Positions 43,706 through 52,651 of a DNA stretch of 64,000 nt are shown in pieces. The stretch lies in contig JAITMC010000040.1 in NCBI GenBank assembly GCA_031277615.1, forward strand, positions 62,001 to 126,000, in the 5' to 3' direction. The stretch's first letter is position 1, and the number at the start of each line of letters is the position of its first letter. A program made the position numbers and the translations under genes. Origin of the DNA: Chryseobacterium sp. Its GTDB lineage: Bacteria > Bacteroidota > Bacteroidia > Flavobacteriales > Weeksellaceae. The notes under the pieces are model-generated. The model did not search any database. It had not been told where the DNA came from and saw nothing but the letters and a program-made list of their open reading frames with translations.

Positions 43706-45955
43706 CTAATTTACGCCAATTTCGTCAACAAAGAGCCATGCTTTTGAATCGGCACCGGGATTTCCAGCAGGGATGATTCCTGCGTTCTCTATTTTAACTT
43801 TAATATATCGTGCATTCTGATTCCCTACTCCCAGTTTGACCTTTCCTTTAGCGTTTAGAATTTCTTCTTTACCGGTCTCTTTGATCATTTTAAACTTCTG
43901 GTTATCATCGGAAATAAAGATCTGTGCGGATTTGGCCAGATGAATCCAGCTTCCTTTGTTATCCAGGGTATTGAAATAAACTTCTGAGAATTTTGTTTTC
44001 TGTCCCAGATCAATGACAGCATTCACGTCTTTGCCCTGGAAGCCCAGCCATGTTTTACCGAGCTGTCGGGGATTACCGATAATTCCGTCAACCAGGGTAA
44101 AGGCTCCCCCAAAAGAGTAATTTTCACTGGGCTGCTGTTCCAGGCTAATCTTTTTTCCTGTTGTTTTGAAAGTTGTAAACTGCTGGGAAGACACGGCACT
44201 TTTCAGTTGCCCTTCTTCAAAATAAGCGGATTTAACGGTTAAAGATCCCGGAATTGAAACAGGTTTCAGATAGGCTTCAGAATGTACGGAAGGCTCCGTT
44301 CCGTCTACAGTATAGCGGATTCCGTTTGAATTCTGTGATGTAGAAAGTTCGTAGGCAATCCCTTTACCGGCAGGAATAACTTTTCCTGAGATGTTGTAAA
44401 TGCTTTTAGCATAGTTGACGTTCATTTTGTCTAAAACTTTGAACTGGCTGATCACTCTGTTTTCAAATTCTTTATAATTCTTAGGGTCTGATGTTCCCCA
44501 TCCTACTTCGGAAAGTGCCATCAGTCTTGGGAATATCATATACTGTACCTGTCTGAAATCTGTAATATATTCGGTCCACAGGTTGGCCTGTACGCCCATA
44601 ATGTATTTGGCCTGTCCGGCGTTAAGTTCAGCAGGAACGGGATTGTAAGAGTAAATTTTATCCAGAGGGGTAAATCCTCCGAAAGCATTTGGTTCTGATT
44701 GCGGATCCCCCTGATAATGGTCGAAATAGCAATAGGCTCCCGGTGTCATTACTGCGAAGTGCCCTGATTTTGCGGCTTCTATTCCTCCGTTTACGCCAGT
44801 CCAGCTCATTACCGCTGCGTTCGGAGCTAGTCCACCCTCCAGAATTTCGTCCCATCCGATGATTTTCCTTCCTTTGCGGTTTACATATTTTTCAATTCTG
44901 TGGATGAAGTAGCTCTGAAGGCCGTGTTCATCTTTAAGGTTATTGTCTTTAATAAGTTTCTGGCAGTGGGCACATTCTTTCCATCTCGTTTTCGGACATT
45001 CATCGCCTCCGATGTGGATATAGGGTGACGGGAAAAGCCTGATCACCTCATCCAGCACATTTTCCAGAAAGGTAAAAGTTTCATCATTAGGACAGAAAAC
45101 ATCATCAAAAACGCCCCATTTCGTAGCGGGTTCAAAAGGTCCTTTGGTACAGGCTAACTCAGGGTATGCCGTGAGGGCAGCCAGAGCATGTCCCGGCATT
45201 TCAATTTCCGGAACCACAGTAATATGCCTGGCCTGTGCATATTTTACAACATCTTTAATCTGCTCCTGAGTATAGAAAAAAGGTCCGTAAGGTTTTCCGT
45301 CGAATGTATTGTCAACATAAGCCCCGATCATGGATTCTTTACGTTTTGCCCCTGCCTGGGTAAGTTTAGGGTATTTTTTGATTTCAATTCTCCATCCTTG
45401 ATCATCCGTAAGATGCCAGTGAAAAGTATTCAGTTTGTACATCGCCAGATAATCTATATATTGTTTCACTTCATCCACGGTAAAAAAATGACGGCATACA
45501 TCCAGATGCATTCCCCGCCATGCAAATTTCGGCTGATCTTCTATTTTTAAGACCGGAATTTTACGATCTGACTGATGTTCTTCAAATAACTGAATCAGAG
45601 TCTGCAGGGCCAGAAAGTATCCCTGTTGGGTATATGACTGAATCTGGATACGATCAGACAATACCTCCAGAATATAGAATTCTTCTTTTCCGGCAGGAGT
45701 TTTTGGCAGTTTTGTATATACCAATTGTGCCTCTGATTTCTTTGAATCCTGACATTTCACGATTGAGCTGATCCGCTTTCTGAAATACTCCGTTTCATTT
45801 TTGGGTAAATCATTATTTAACTTTAATACTTCAGGAATCGTGAAATTTCCGTTTTTTACTTCTATATTTTGGGGATAGGGAATTAAATTGAGTTTATTCT
45901 GAGCAAAAACTACATTTGTAAGAAATAGAAACAAAATGAAAACTGTTCGTATCAT
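43706..45955 (-). CDS. beta-N-acetylhexosaminidase, glycoside hydrolase family 20
   Basis: Exported exoglycosidase of 749 residues that removes terminal GlcNAc or GalNAc. The signal peptide is MIRTVFILFLFLTNVVFAQ. The GH20b N-terminal domain (about 25-140) is followed by the TIM barrel: RGMHLDVCRHFF, FHWHLTDDQGWRIEIKKYP, VVPEIEMPGHALAAL and the catalytic pair Asp318-Glu319 in HIGGDECPK. It ends with a chitobiase-like region (DGTEPSVHS) and an F5/8 type C-like module (about 620-749). The Crp/Fnr gene follows closely. Together with beta-mannosidase and glycosylasparaginase it points to glycoprotein N-glycan use. Confidence 0.94.
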   Translation of the reverse strand: MIRTVFILFLFLTNVVFAQNKLNLIPYPQNIEVKNGNFTIPEVLKLNNDLPKNETEYFRKRISSIVKCQDSKKSEAQLVYTKLPKTPAGKEEFYILEVLSDRIQIQSYTQQGYFLALQTLIQLFEEHQSDRKIPVLKIEDQPKFAWRGMHLDVCRHFFTVDEVKQYIDYLAMYKLNTFHWHLTDDQGWRIEIKKYPKLTQAGAKRKESMIGAYVDNTFDGKPYGPFFYTQEQIKDVVKYAQARHITVVPEIEMPGHALAALTAYPELACTKGPFEPATKWGVFDDVFCPNDETFTFLENVLDEVIRLFPSPYIHIGGDECPKTRWKECAHCQKLIKDNNLKDEHGLQSYFIHRIEKYVNRKGRKIIGWDEILEGGLAPNAAVMSWTGVNGGIEAAKSGHFAVMTPGAYCYFDHYQGDPQSEPNAFGGFTPLDKIYSYNPVPAELNAGQAKYIMGVQANLWTEYITDFRQVQYMIFPRLMALSEVGWGTSDPKNYKEFENRVISQFKVLDKMNVNYAKSIYNISGKVIPAGKGIAYELSTSQNSNGIRYTVDGTEPSVHSEAYLKPVSIPGSLTVKSAYFEEGQLKSAVSSQQFTTFKTTGKKISLEQQPSENYSFGGAFTLVDGIIGNPRQLGKTWLGFQGKDVNAVIDLGQKTKFSEVYFNTLDNKGSWIHLAKSAQIFISDDNQKFKMIKETGKEEILNAKGKVKLGVGNQNARYIKVKIENAGIIPAGNPGADSKAWLFVDEIGVN

Positions 45956-46120
45956 GGGACTTCGTTAAGATTGATGCTAATATAATTAAATTTTAACACT
46001 TTATGTATTTTTTAAACAACAGAGGTTCAGCTTATTCAAACAGGAGTTTTTGTGGTTTGTTTTTTGCTAAATGTAAGCCAGTAAAAAAAATAAAATATTA
46101 TAAATTTGTAAAAAAATACG

Positions 46121-46930
46121 ATGAAAAAAAACATTTTATTAGTAACAGGATTATTATTTTCAGTTTCTGCTCAGGCACAACTTTTCGATATCATCAAATC
46201 TACGGTAAAAGATAAAACGGGAGTGGATCTTGAACATCCTTCGAAAACAAAAAACTCCAGCACTACAGCTCCGGTTACCTCTACTCCGGCTAAAAACTCA
46301 AATGTTAATTTAGGGAATCTTACTTCTACCCAGATTTCATCGGGATTAAAAGAAGCTTTAAGTCTCGGGGTGACCGACGGAGTGAAGAAACTGGCTTTGA
46401 CTGATGGTTTTTTCAAAAATGAAGCCGTTAAGATATTGATGCCCGAGAAATTAAGAAAGATCGACAATACCTTACGTTCCATAGGAATGGGAAGTCTTGC
46501 TGATGAAGGAGTGAAATTACTGAACAGAGCGGCTGAAGATGCCGTAACGGAAGCAGCTCCTATTTTTACCAATGCCATTACATCAATGACGATTACGGAC
46601 GCCAAAAATATTTTACTGGGAAGTGATAATGCTGCCACCAGCTATCTTCAGGGTAAGACCCAAAGCCAGTTGTTTACAGCATTTCAACCTAAAGTGAAGG
46701 CTTCTCTGGGTAAAGTTGGTGCGGATACGGTATGGAAAAATCTGATCTCAAAATACAATACCTTTACAGGACAGTCTGTAACCACTGATCTTAATGAATA
46801 TGTAACCACAGAAACCATTAACGGAGTTTTCAAAATGGTGGCTGATAAAGAAAGCGGAATCAGGAATACGCCGGCTATGAGAACGACGAGTATTTTGCAG
46901 AAGGTTTTTGGAGCGCAAGATCAGAAATAA
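46121..46930 (+). CDS. DUF4197 domain-containing exported protein
   Basis: A 269-residue protein with a signal peptide (MKKNILLVTGLLFSVSAQAQ), a Thr/Ser-rich linker, and a DUF4197 helical domain: TQISSGLKEALSLGVTDGVKKL, FFKNEAVKILMPEKLRKIDNTLRSIGMGSLADEGVKLLNRAAEDAV, MTITDAKNILLGSDNAATSYLQGKTQ. The function of the family is unknown. A -7 box TAAATTTG lies 12 bp before the start codon, suggesting a very short leader. It is a single gene diverging from the hexosaminidase gene. Confidence 0.87.
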   Translation: MKKNILLVTGLLFSVSAQAQLFDIIKSTVKDKTGVDLEHPSKTKNSSTTAPVTSTPAKNSNVNLGNLTSTQISSGLKEALSLGVTDGVKKLALTDGFFKNEAVKILMPEKLRKIDNTLRSIGMGSLADEGVKLLNRAAEDAVTEAAPIFTNAITSMTITDAKNILLGSDNAATSYLQGKTQSQLFTAFQPKVKASLGKVGADTVWKNLISKYNTFTGQSVTTDLNEYVTTETINGVFKMVADKESGIRNTPAMRTTSILQKVFGAQDQK

Positions 46931-47324
46931 ATAACCAACGGATCAGAAATTCCTGATGAAAGTGTTTTTAGAATAAGCAAATTCTTTCTTTTATCTTTGA
47001 AAACAGGAAAATTTTGTATGGTTTAAGCCTGACAGGTTTTTTGAGACTTTTCAATAATAAGTTATCCTTGAGTGGAATGATCAGCTGAAGTATTTTTTGC
47101 AGACGCAAAGCCTTGTGAATTACACCGCTGATTTTAGGAGGCAAAGAAGGCAACTCCGTTGATTGGATAAAGCGGATGGTATAACTGTGCCTACAACAAC
47201 GAAATATCCTTTCTTTTTTACCCTTCTCACCTTCTGAGTCACTCATCCTTTGCGATAAAAAATATTTATTCTGATTTGATTTTACATAAAAAAACCTTGC
47301 CGGCGGCAAGGTTTTTAATTGTAT
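46931..47324. other. intergenic stretch with one CGCAAAG-bounded element and a terminator
   Basis: A single 151-bp element spans 47104-47254, from CGCAAAGCC to CCTTTGCG, with inner GGAGGCAAAGAAGG and a GTTGATTGGATAAAGCGGA block like the other copies. The perfect-stem terminator at 47290-47316 follows. No gene is seen. Confidence 0.75.
47290..47316. terminator. bidirectional terminator
   Basis: AAAAACCTTGCC (47290-47301), loop GGC, GGCAAGGTTTTT (47305-47316). A perfect stem with T-runs both ways, placed just after scoB. Confidence 0.87.
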
Positions 47325-47978
47325 TTAGAATTGCATTTCGGGAATTTCACCTTCGATGATCAAGTCTGCTTCTGTAGCATTCACAATATGTTCTACTGAA
47401 ACGCCAGGTGCTCTTTCCACCAGCCTGAAGCCTGCCGGAGTAACATCCAGAACAGCCAGCTCGGTAACCACTCTCTTTACACAATTAACACCGGTAAGCG
47501 GAAGGGTACATTTTTTAAGGATTTTGCTCTCTCCTGCTTTGTTAACGTGCATCATCGCTACGATGATGTTTTCTGCGGAAGCTACCAGATCCATGGCTCC
47601 GCCCATTCCTTTTACCATCTTTCCCGGAATTTTCCAGTTGGCGATATCTCCGTTTTCGGAAACTTCCATGGCTCCCAGAATGGTAAGGTCTACTTTCTGG
47701 CCTCTGATCATCCCGAAGCTGAATGCAGAATCAAAAAATGATCCTCCCGGCAGAATAGTGATCGTTTGTTTTCCGGCATTGATGATATCTGCATCTTCCT
47801 CACCTTCAAAAGGGAAAGGTCCCATCCCCAAAACTCCGTTTTCACTCTGGAATTCTACGGAAATACCTTCCGGAACATAGTTGGCAACCAAAGTAGGAAT
47901 TCCTATTCCCAGGTTTACATAATAGCGATCTTTCAGTTCTTTTGAAATTCTTTTGGCAATTTGTTCTTTTGTAAGCAT
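47325..47978 (-). CDS. scoB: 3-oxoacid CoA-transferase subunit B
   Basis: Beta subunit of a succinyl-CoA:3-ketoacid-type CoA transferase, 217 residues. It activates acetoacetate or similar acids by moving CoA from succinyl-CoA. Motifs: VNLGIGIPTLVANYVPEGI, the catalytic Glu in FQSENGVLGMGPFP, then GGSFFDSAFSFGMIRGQKVDLTILGAMEVSENGDIANW and GMGGAMDLV. The partner subunit A gene is 2 kb away on the same strand, with an ABC transporter gene in the other direction between them, which is unusual because the two are normally adjacent. Confidence 0.93.
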   Translation of the reverse strand: MLTKEQIAKRISKELKDRYYVNLGIGIPTLVANYVPEGISVEFQSENGVLGMGPFPFEGEEDADIINAGKQTITILPGGSFFDSAFSFGMIRGQKVDLTILGAMEVSENGDIANWKIPGKMVKGMGGAMDLVASAENIIVAMMHVNKAGESKILKKCTLPLTGVNCVKRVVTELAVLDVTPAGFRLVERAPGVSVEHIVNATEADLIIEGEIPEMQF

Positions 47979-48098
47979 AATAAAAACTTAGACTGCAATT
48001 TAATTATTTTCAGCTGAATACAAAAGGCTTTATTATGCTTAATAATTAACACCGTTAGTAAAAATAATATCTTTAATTTTGCAGCATTATTTATTACA

Positions 48099-49901
48099 AT
48101 GAAAATACTTTTAAGATACCTCAAACCCTACAAGTGGTTAATTGTCATTTCTTTGTTACTGGCAGCCATTAATCAGGTTTTTTCTTTGTTTGCACCCGCC
48201 ATTACAGGGAATATCCTGGATCAGCTGGTTACCCATCCCAATTTCTTTGATAAGGAAAAGATGCTGCCGAGAAGCCTTAACGAATATTTATACGGAAGTG
48301 AAGCCTATCACGGTGCTTTTTATTTTTTAGGGCTGCTGATCGGAACAGCGATGATCAGCAGAATTGCCAAAGCCTTTCAGGATTATGCCGTAAGTGTAAT
48401 TACACAAAAATTCGGTGCTAAAATTTTCACAGACGGTTTAAGGCATTCGATGGCGCTGCCTTATCAGGAGTTTGAAGATCAGAGGAGTGGAGAAACCCTG
48501 TCTATTTTAACGAAAGTAAGGGAGGATTCTGTAAAATTCATCAATAATTTCATTAATATTTTCTTCGGGATTTTAGTGAGCATTATTTTCGTTTCGGTAT
48601 ATGCCATCCGTTTGCACTGGTCGATCATGCCGGTTTATATCTGCGGGATTTTCCTGATTGCCTTTATTACCAATTTACTGAGCAAAAGGATCAAGACCAT
48701 TCAGAAAAATATTGTTTCGGAAACAACAGCTTTGGCAGGCAGCACCACGGAAAGCTTAAGAAATATCGAAATTGTAAAAAGTCTGGGACTAACGAATCAG
48801 GAGGTGATCCGTTTAAATAATAATACCTATAAGATTCTCGGTCTGGAGCTCAGAAAGGTGAAAAGCATCCGTTCTCTAAGTTTTATCCAGGGAACGATGG
48901 TGAATTTCCTTCAACAGCTGATCACCCTTACGTTACTGTTCCTGATCTTTAAAAATATAGTTACTCCGGGACAATATCTGTCGCTGATGTTCTATGGTTT
49001 TTTCATTTTCGGACCGATGCAGGAAATCGGAAATATCATTATTTCTTACCGTGAAGCAGAAGCATCGCTTCAGAATTTTGATGGCCTGATGAAGAAAGAA
49101 GTGGAAGAAAAACCGCTTCACCCTAAGCAGATCGGTGCTATTGAGGAGCTGGAATTCAGACATGTCTCTTTCAAACATCAGTCTGCGCAATATAAGGCTT
49201 TAAACAATATTTCTTTTGAGGTAAAAAATGGGGAAACCATTGCTTTTGTAGGACCAAGCGGTTCAGGAAAAAGTACTTTGGTTAAATTGCTGGTAGGTCT
49301 TTACAGGCCTCAGGAAGGAAATATTTTCTATAATTCGATCAACGGAAAAGAGTTTGATTTTGATGAACTCAGAAATCAGATTGGATTTGTTACCCAGGAT
49401 ACCCAGCTTTTTGCAGGAACTATCAGGGAAAACCTTCTTTTTGTAAATCCCAACGCCACCGAATCCGAACTGGCCCTGGCTTTACAGAAATCGAGCTGTA
49501 CTGCTTTACTGGAAAGAGCTGAGAAGGGAATTGAAACCGTTATTGGTGAAGGCGGCCTGAAGCTGAGCGGTGGAGAAAAACAAAGAATAGCTATTGCACG
49601 GGCACTTCTGAGAAGGCCTCACCTATTGATTTTTGATGAAGCCACTTCTGCTCTGGACAGTATTACGGAAGAGGAAATAACCACCACCATCAAAGACATC
49701 TCAAAAGAAAGAGAGCAGATCACCGTTCTCATTGCACACCGCCTGAGCACCATTATGCATGCCGACAGAATTTATGTACTGGAGCGCGGACAGGTAGTAG
49801 AAATGGGCTCTCATCATGATCTGATTGCTGAGAAAGGATTGTATTACGCGATGTGGCGACAGCAGATCGGAGAACGGAAAATGACGGCTCCGCAGGCATA
49901 A
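48099..49901 (+). CDS. ABC transporter with fused membrane and ATPase domains
   Basis: A 600-residue half-exporter of the MsbA/LmrA type. Six membrane segments occupy about 1-320, starting LKPYKWLIVISLLLAAINQVFSLFAPAITGNILDQLV. The nucleotide-binding domain has Walker A GPSGSGKST (about residue 388), Q-loop GFVTQDTQLF, signature LSGGEKQRIAIARALLRRP, Walker B LLIFDEATSALD and H-loop IAHRLST. It probably exports a lipid, peptide or drug; the substrate is unknown. A -7 box TAATTTTG lies 18 bp before the ATG. The gene lies on the opposite strand, between the two CoA-transferase subunit genes. Confidence 0.93.
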   Translation: MKILLRYLKPYKWLIVISLLLAAINQVFSLFAPAITGNILDQLVTHPNFFDKEKMLPRSLNEYLYGSEAYHGAFYFLGLLIGTAMISRIAKAFQDYAVSVITQKFGAKIFTDGLRHSMALPYQEFEDQRSGETLSILTKVREDSVKFINNFINIFFGILVSIIFVSVYAIRLHWSIMPVYICGIFLIAFITNLLSKRIKTIQKNIVSETTALAGSTTESLRNIEIVKSLGLTNQEVIRLNNNTYKILGLELRKVKSIRSLSFIQGTMVNFLQQLITLTLLFLIFKNIVTPGQYLSLMFYGFFIFGPMQEIGNIIISYREAEASLQNFDGLMKKEVEEKPLHPKQIGAIEELEFRHVSFKHQSAQYKALNNISFEVKNGETIAFVGPSGSGKSTLVKLLVGLYRPQEGNIFYNSINGKEFDFDELRNQIGFVTQDTQLFAGTIRENLLFVNPNATESELALALQKSSCTALLERAEKGIETVIGEGGLKLSGGEKQRIAIARALLRRPHLLIFDEATSALDSITEEEITTTIKDISKEREQITVLIAHRLSTIMHADRIYVLERGQVVEMGSHHDLIAEKGLYYAMWRQQIGERKMTAPQA

Positions 49902-49903
49902 AT

Positions 49904-49934
49904 AAAAGCGCTGAAAATCTGTTCAGCGCTTTAT
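49904..49934. terminator. bidirectional terminator between convergent genes
   Basis: AAAGCGCTGAA (from 49905) pairs with TTCAGCGCTTT (to 49932), with A/T runs on both sides. It separates the ABC transporter gene and scoA. Confidence 0.85.
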
Positions 49935-49958
49935 TTTTATAGTTAAAAAGACCAGAAA

Positions 49959-50660
49959 CTATTCTTTGGTTCTGACTGTTCTCTGCTCAATTCTCTTTTC
50001 AAATTTTTCACCCTGGAAAATTCTCTGGATCATGATTCCCGGGATGTGAATCTGGTTGGGATCCAATTCTCCCGGTTCCACCAGCTCTTCCACTTCAGCA
50101 ATGGTAATTTTTCCCGCTCCCGCCATCGGATGGTTGAAGTTTCTAGCTGAACCTTTAAAGATAAGGTTACCGGCATGATCACCTTTCCACGCTTTTACGA
50201 TAGAATAATCGGCTTTAAAGGCATGCTCCAGGATATGAGGTTTGCCGTCGAAATCTTTTACTTCTTTACCTTCGGCTATTTCTGTTCCGTATCCTGCCGG
50301 AGTGTAGAAGGCAGGAATTCCCGCCTGTGCAGCGCGGCATTTTTCCGCCAGAGTTCCCTGAGGGGTAAGTTCTACCTCCAGTTCGCCTGAAAGCATCTGT
50401 CTTTCAAATTCTGCATTTTCTCCTACATAGGAAGAGATCATCTTTTTGATCTGTCTTTTATGAAGCAGCAATCCCAATCCGAAATCGTCTACACCGGCAT
50501 TGTTGGAGATGCACGTAAGATCTTTCACATCACTTTCTACCAATGCATTGATGGAGTTTTCAGGGATTCCGCAAAGACCAAATCCGCCCAGCATCAGGGT
50601 CATTCCATCTTTAATTCCTTCAATGGCTTCCTTTGCATTTTGTACTCTTTTATCTATCAT
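49959..50660 (-). CDS. scoA: 3-oxoacid CoA-transferase subunit A
   Basis: Alpha subunit of the CoA transferase, 233 residues. It begins [43 protein letters not shown], with the glycine-rich CoA-binding loop [10 protein letters not shown]. It continues with [56 protein letters not shown] and [37 protein letters not shown]. It must pair with the subunit B product encoded at 47325-47978. The two genes have separate transcription, since a convergent ABC gene and a terminator lie between them. Confidence 0.94.
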   Translation of the reverse strand: MIDKRVQNAKEAIEGIKDGMTLMLGGFGLCGIPENSINALVESDVKDLTCISNNAGVDDFGLGLLLHKRQIKKMISSYVGENAEFERQMLSGELEVELTPQGTLAEKCRAAQAGIPAFYTPAGYGTEIAEGKEVKDFDGKPHILEHAFKADYSIVKAWKGDHAGNLIFKGSARNFNHPMAGAGKITIAEVEELVEPGELDPNQIHIPGIMIQRIFQGEKFEKRIEQRTVRTKE

Positions 50661-51039
50661 GAAATATTAGATTTTTCTGTTGGCTAAATTTAATAAATTT
50701 TTCCCGTATATCGGGTGGCCGAATTTGATTCTGAATGTTCTGTTTTTCCATACTGACTCCATTCGATATTTAAATAATTAATATACAGGTAATTAAAACC
50801 AATAAATGAACAAACTTGTTCACTTTTCATCTTTTCTCATGAAATTGAGTTATATTTGGCGTTCAAATCCGGAAAAAAATAAGTATTTCCGGCCTTTCAA
50901 ATGCCATTTTATTTTAACACAACGCTATGTAAAAAGATTATTCTGTGACGGCTTCCGGCTGTCTCTTTTCAGATTCCTCTGTAGTTTCCGCCGTTTCAGA
51001 ATTCCATACCACCTTAAATCATTTAAACTTAATAAAAAC
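50661..51039 (+). promoter_or_regulatory. long leader with operator-like palindrome before the MORN-like gene
   Basis: A near-perfect inverted repeat TGAACAA-AC-TTGTTCA at 50807-50822 lies 28 bp upstream of a -7 box TATATTTG (50851-50858). If this promoter is used, the leader is about 175 nt before ATG 51040. No regulator gene is adjacent. The rest shows no gene; the frame running through it in phase with the downstream gene is not supported by protein-like composition. Confidence 0.45.
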
Positions 51040-52563
51040 ATGAAAAAATTATTTGCGTCGGCGCTGTTTGTATTCGTATTCAGCTTCCATGTATTGGCAC
51101 AGGAGAAAACTTATTTTGATGAAAACTGGGAGAAAACCACGCAGGACAAAATGGAGTTTTACCGTGAAACCGCACCCAAAGGAAAATTCACTTTAATTAA
51201 AGATTACTATAAAGACGGAAAGCTTCAGATGGAAGGTCTGGCTTCCAATATCATTCCAGGCAGCGAAGTATATGAAGGTAAGGTAACCTGGTATACTCCT
51301 GAGGGTAAAGTGGCGAGCACAGGTACATTTTCCGGCGGAAAACAGGTAGGACCGGCCCAGACTTTTGATGAGAAAGGAAGACCTACCGAGGATCTTGTTT
51401 ATAAGGCAGACGGTACTTTCAAAGGAAAAATATACACTTATAAGGATCCTGAAAATTTTTCCTATTATAACAGTATCACCATCTATGAAAGTCAAGAAAA
51501 TTTTAAAACGATCATCTATGATGAAGATGTAAAAGGGATCCGGTATGAAGTAACCACCGACCTGAGCGGAAAGTATGAAACCAAATATTACGGCGAAAAG
51601 GGAAAACACCTTGGAACAAGCAATGCAGGAAGCTCTGCGGACAATATCATGGTAGAGTACTATTATGATCCGATGAGGGTTTCCAAGATCGAAAAATATA
51701 AAAGCGACGGTACGGTAAAAGAAGGTGTCATTTACTCGAAGAGCGGAAAAATCCTTCAGGAAGAAAAGAAAAACAAGAAAGACGGCTACAAAACCACTTA
51801 CGATGAAGCCGGCAAAAAGATAGGTAATCTTGTTTATCAGTATGACAAAGAATCTGATTACTATACGGCCTGGGAAGGAGAAGACTATCAATATAACTAT
51901 GATTTCTCCCATATTTCAACGATTGATGTTTACAAAAACGGATCTGTTGTTCTTAACAAAAATTTCGATGAGGAGGGGAAACTTTCATCTGAAAAAATTT
52001 CTGCGGATGACGCTGTTCAGGAGATCAAATATTATTATCCGGACGGCAGGCTAAAAGGTAGTATCACCTACAAAGATGAAATGCCTTATAACGGAACGGC
52101 ATATGAAGATTACAGTGAGCAACAGTATAAAGACGGTGTTTTAACGCTGTCAAAAACATATAAAGAGGAGGAAAGATTAAAATCCGAGAAAAAGCTGAAT
52201 GCCAAACAGACCGGGTATGATTCTACCGTATATGATGAAAAAGGTGCTGTACTTTATACTTATACCCAGCCTCTGGAAGAAACAGACGGCTTTACCGGAC
52301 AAATCGTACAGTTTGTAAAGGGTAAGCCGGGAAATAAAGCAACCGTAAAGGACGGCGTTCTACAGACCGGAAAAGTGAAATACCGGACAGAATCGGGAAT
52401 GAAAGAGCTGGAACGCAGCGGTAAGTGGATTTTACTGAAAATTTACAATACAGACGGAAAGCTGGTTCAGGATACCAAAGTACTGGCAGATGCAGAAGAG
52501 CAGGATGCTTACAGTACTCTTCAGACCAACCTTAATGAAGATGATCTGCTGAACGAATTCTGA
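51040..52563 (+). CDS. exported protein with MORN/YwqK-like repeats
   Basis: A 507-residue protein with a signal peptide (MKKLFASALFVFVFSFHVLAQ), so ATG 51040 is the start. The body is a chain of MORN-like strand repeats as in YwqK-family proteins: YYKDGKLQMEGLASN, WYTPEGKVASTGTFSGGKQVGPAQTFDEKGRPTED, YYYPDGRLKGSITYKDEMPYNGTAYEDY and others. Similar repeats are annotated as antitoxin-like YwqK proteins, but nothing here supports a toxin partner. It ends EDDLLNEF with no sorting domain. It is monocistronic with a strong terminator. Confidence 0.75.
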   Translation: MKKLFASALFVFVFSFHVLAQEKTYFDENWEKTTQDKMEFYRETAPKGKFTLIKDYYKDGKLQMEGLASNIIPGSEVYEGKVTWYTPEGKVASTGTFSGGKQVGPAQTFDEKGRPTEDLVYKADGTFKGKIYTYKDPENFSYYNSITIYESQENFKTIIYDEDVKGIRYEVTTDLSGKYETKYYGEKGKHLGTSNAGSSADNIMVEYYYDPMRVSKIEKYKSDGTVKEGVIYSKSGKILQEEKKNKKDGYKTTYDEAGKKIGNLVYQYDKESDYYTAWEGEDYQYNYDFSHISTIDVYKNGSVVLNKNFDEEGKLSSEKISADDAVQEIKYYYPDGRLKGSITYKDEMPYNGTAYEDYSEQQYKDGVLTLSKTYKEEERLKSEKKLNAKQTGYDSTVYDEKGAVLYTYTQPLEETDGFTGQIVQFVKGKPGNKATVKDGVLQTGKVKYRTESGMKELERSGKWILLKIYNTDGKLVQDTKVLADAEEQDAYSTLQTNLNEDDLLNEF

Positions 52564-52600
52564 TCTTATTCCTTTAATGATTAAAGATGAATGATAAAGA

Positions 52601-52631
52601 AAGCGACCGCCTGTTGAGACGGTCGCTTTTT
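52601..52631. terminator. bidirectional terminator
   Basis: AAGCGACCG (52601-52609) pairs with CGGTCGCTT (52620-52628), followed by T. It lies between the convergent MORN-like and phosphoesterase genes. Confidence 0.85.
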
Positions 52632-52651
52632 ATGTAAGGATTTACCTGATT

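Noticed and set aside
46003..46215. Small plus-strand frame before the DUF4197 gene
   Set aside because: It overlaps the start of the DUF4197 gene in another frame and covers its promoter. The DUF4197 product has a proper signal peptide from 46121.
50806..51039. Longer N-terminus for the MORN-like protein
   Set aside because: The extension is Phe/Arg-rich and would bury the signal peptide that starts at 51040. A -7 box also lies within it.
51193..51912. Minus-strand frame of 239 codons inside the MORN-like gene
   Set aside because: It is an antisense shadow caused by codon bias, with a very hydrophobic product and no family match.
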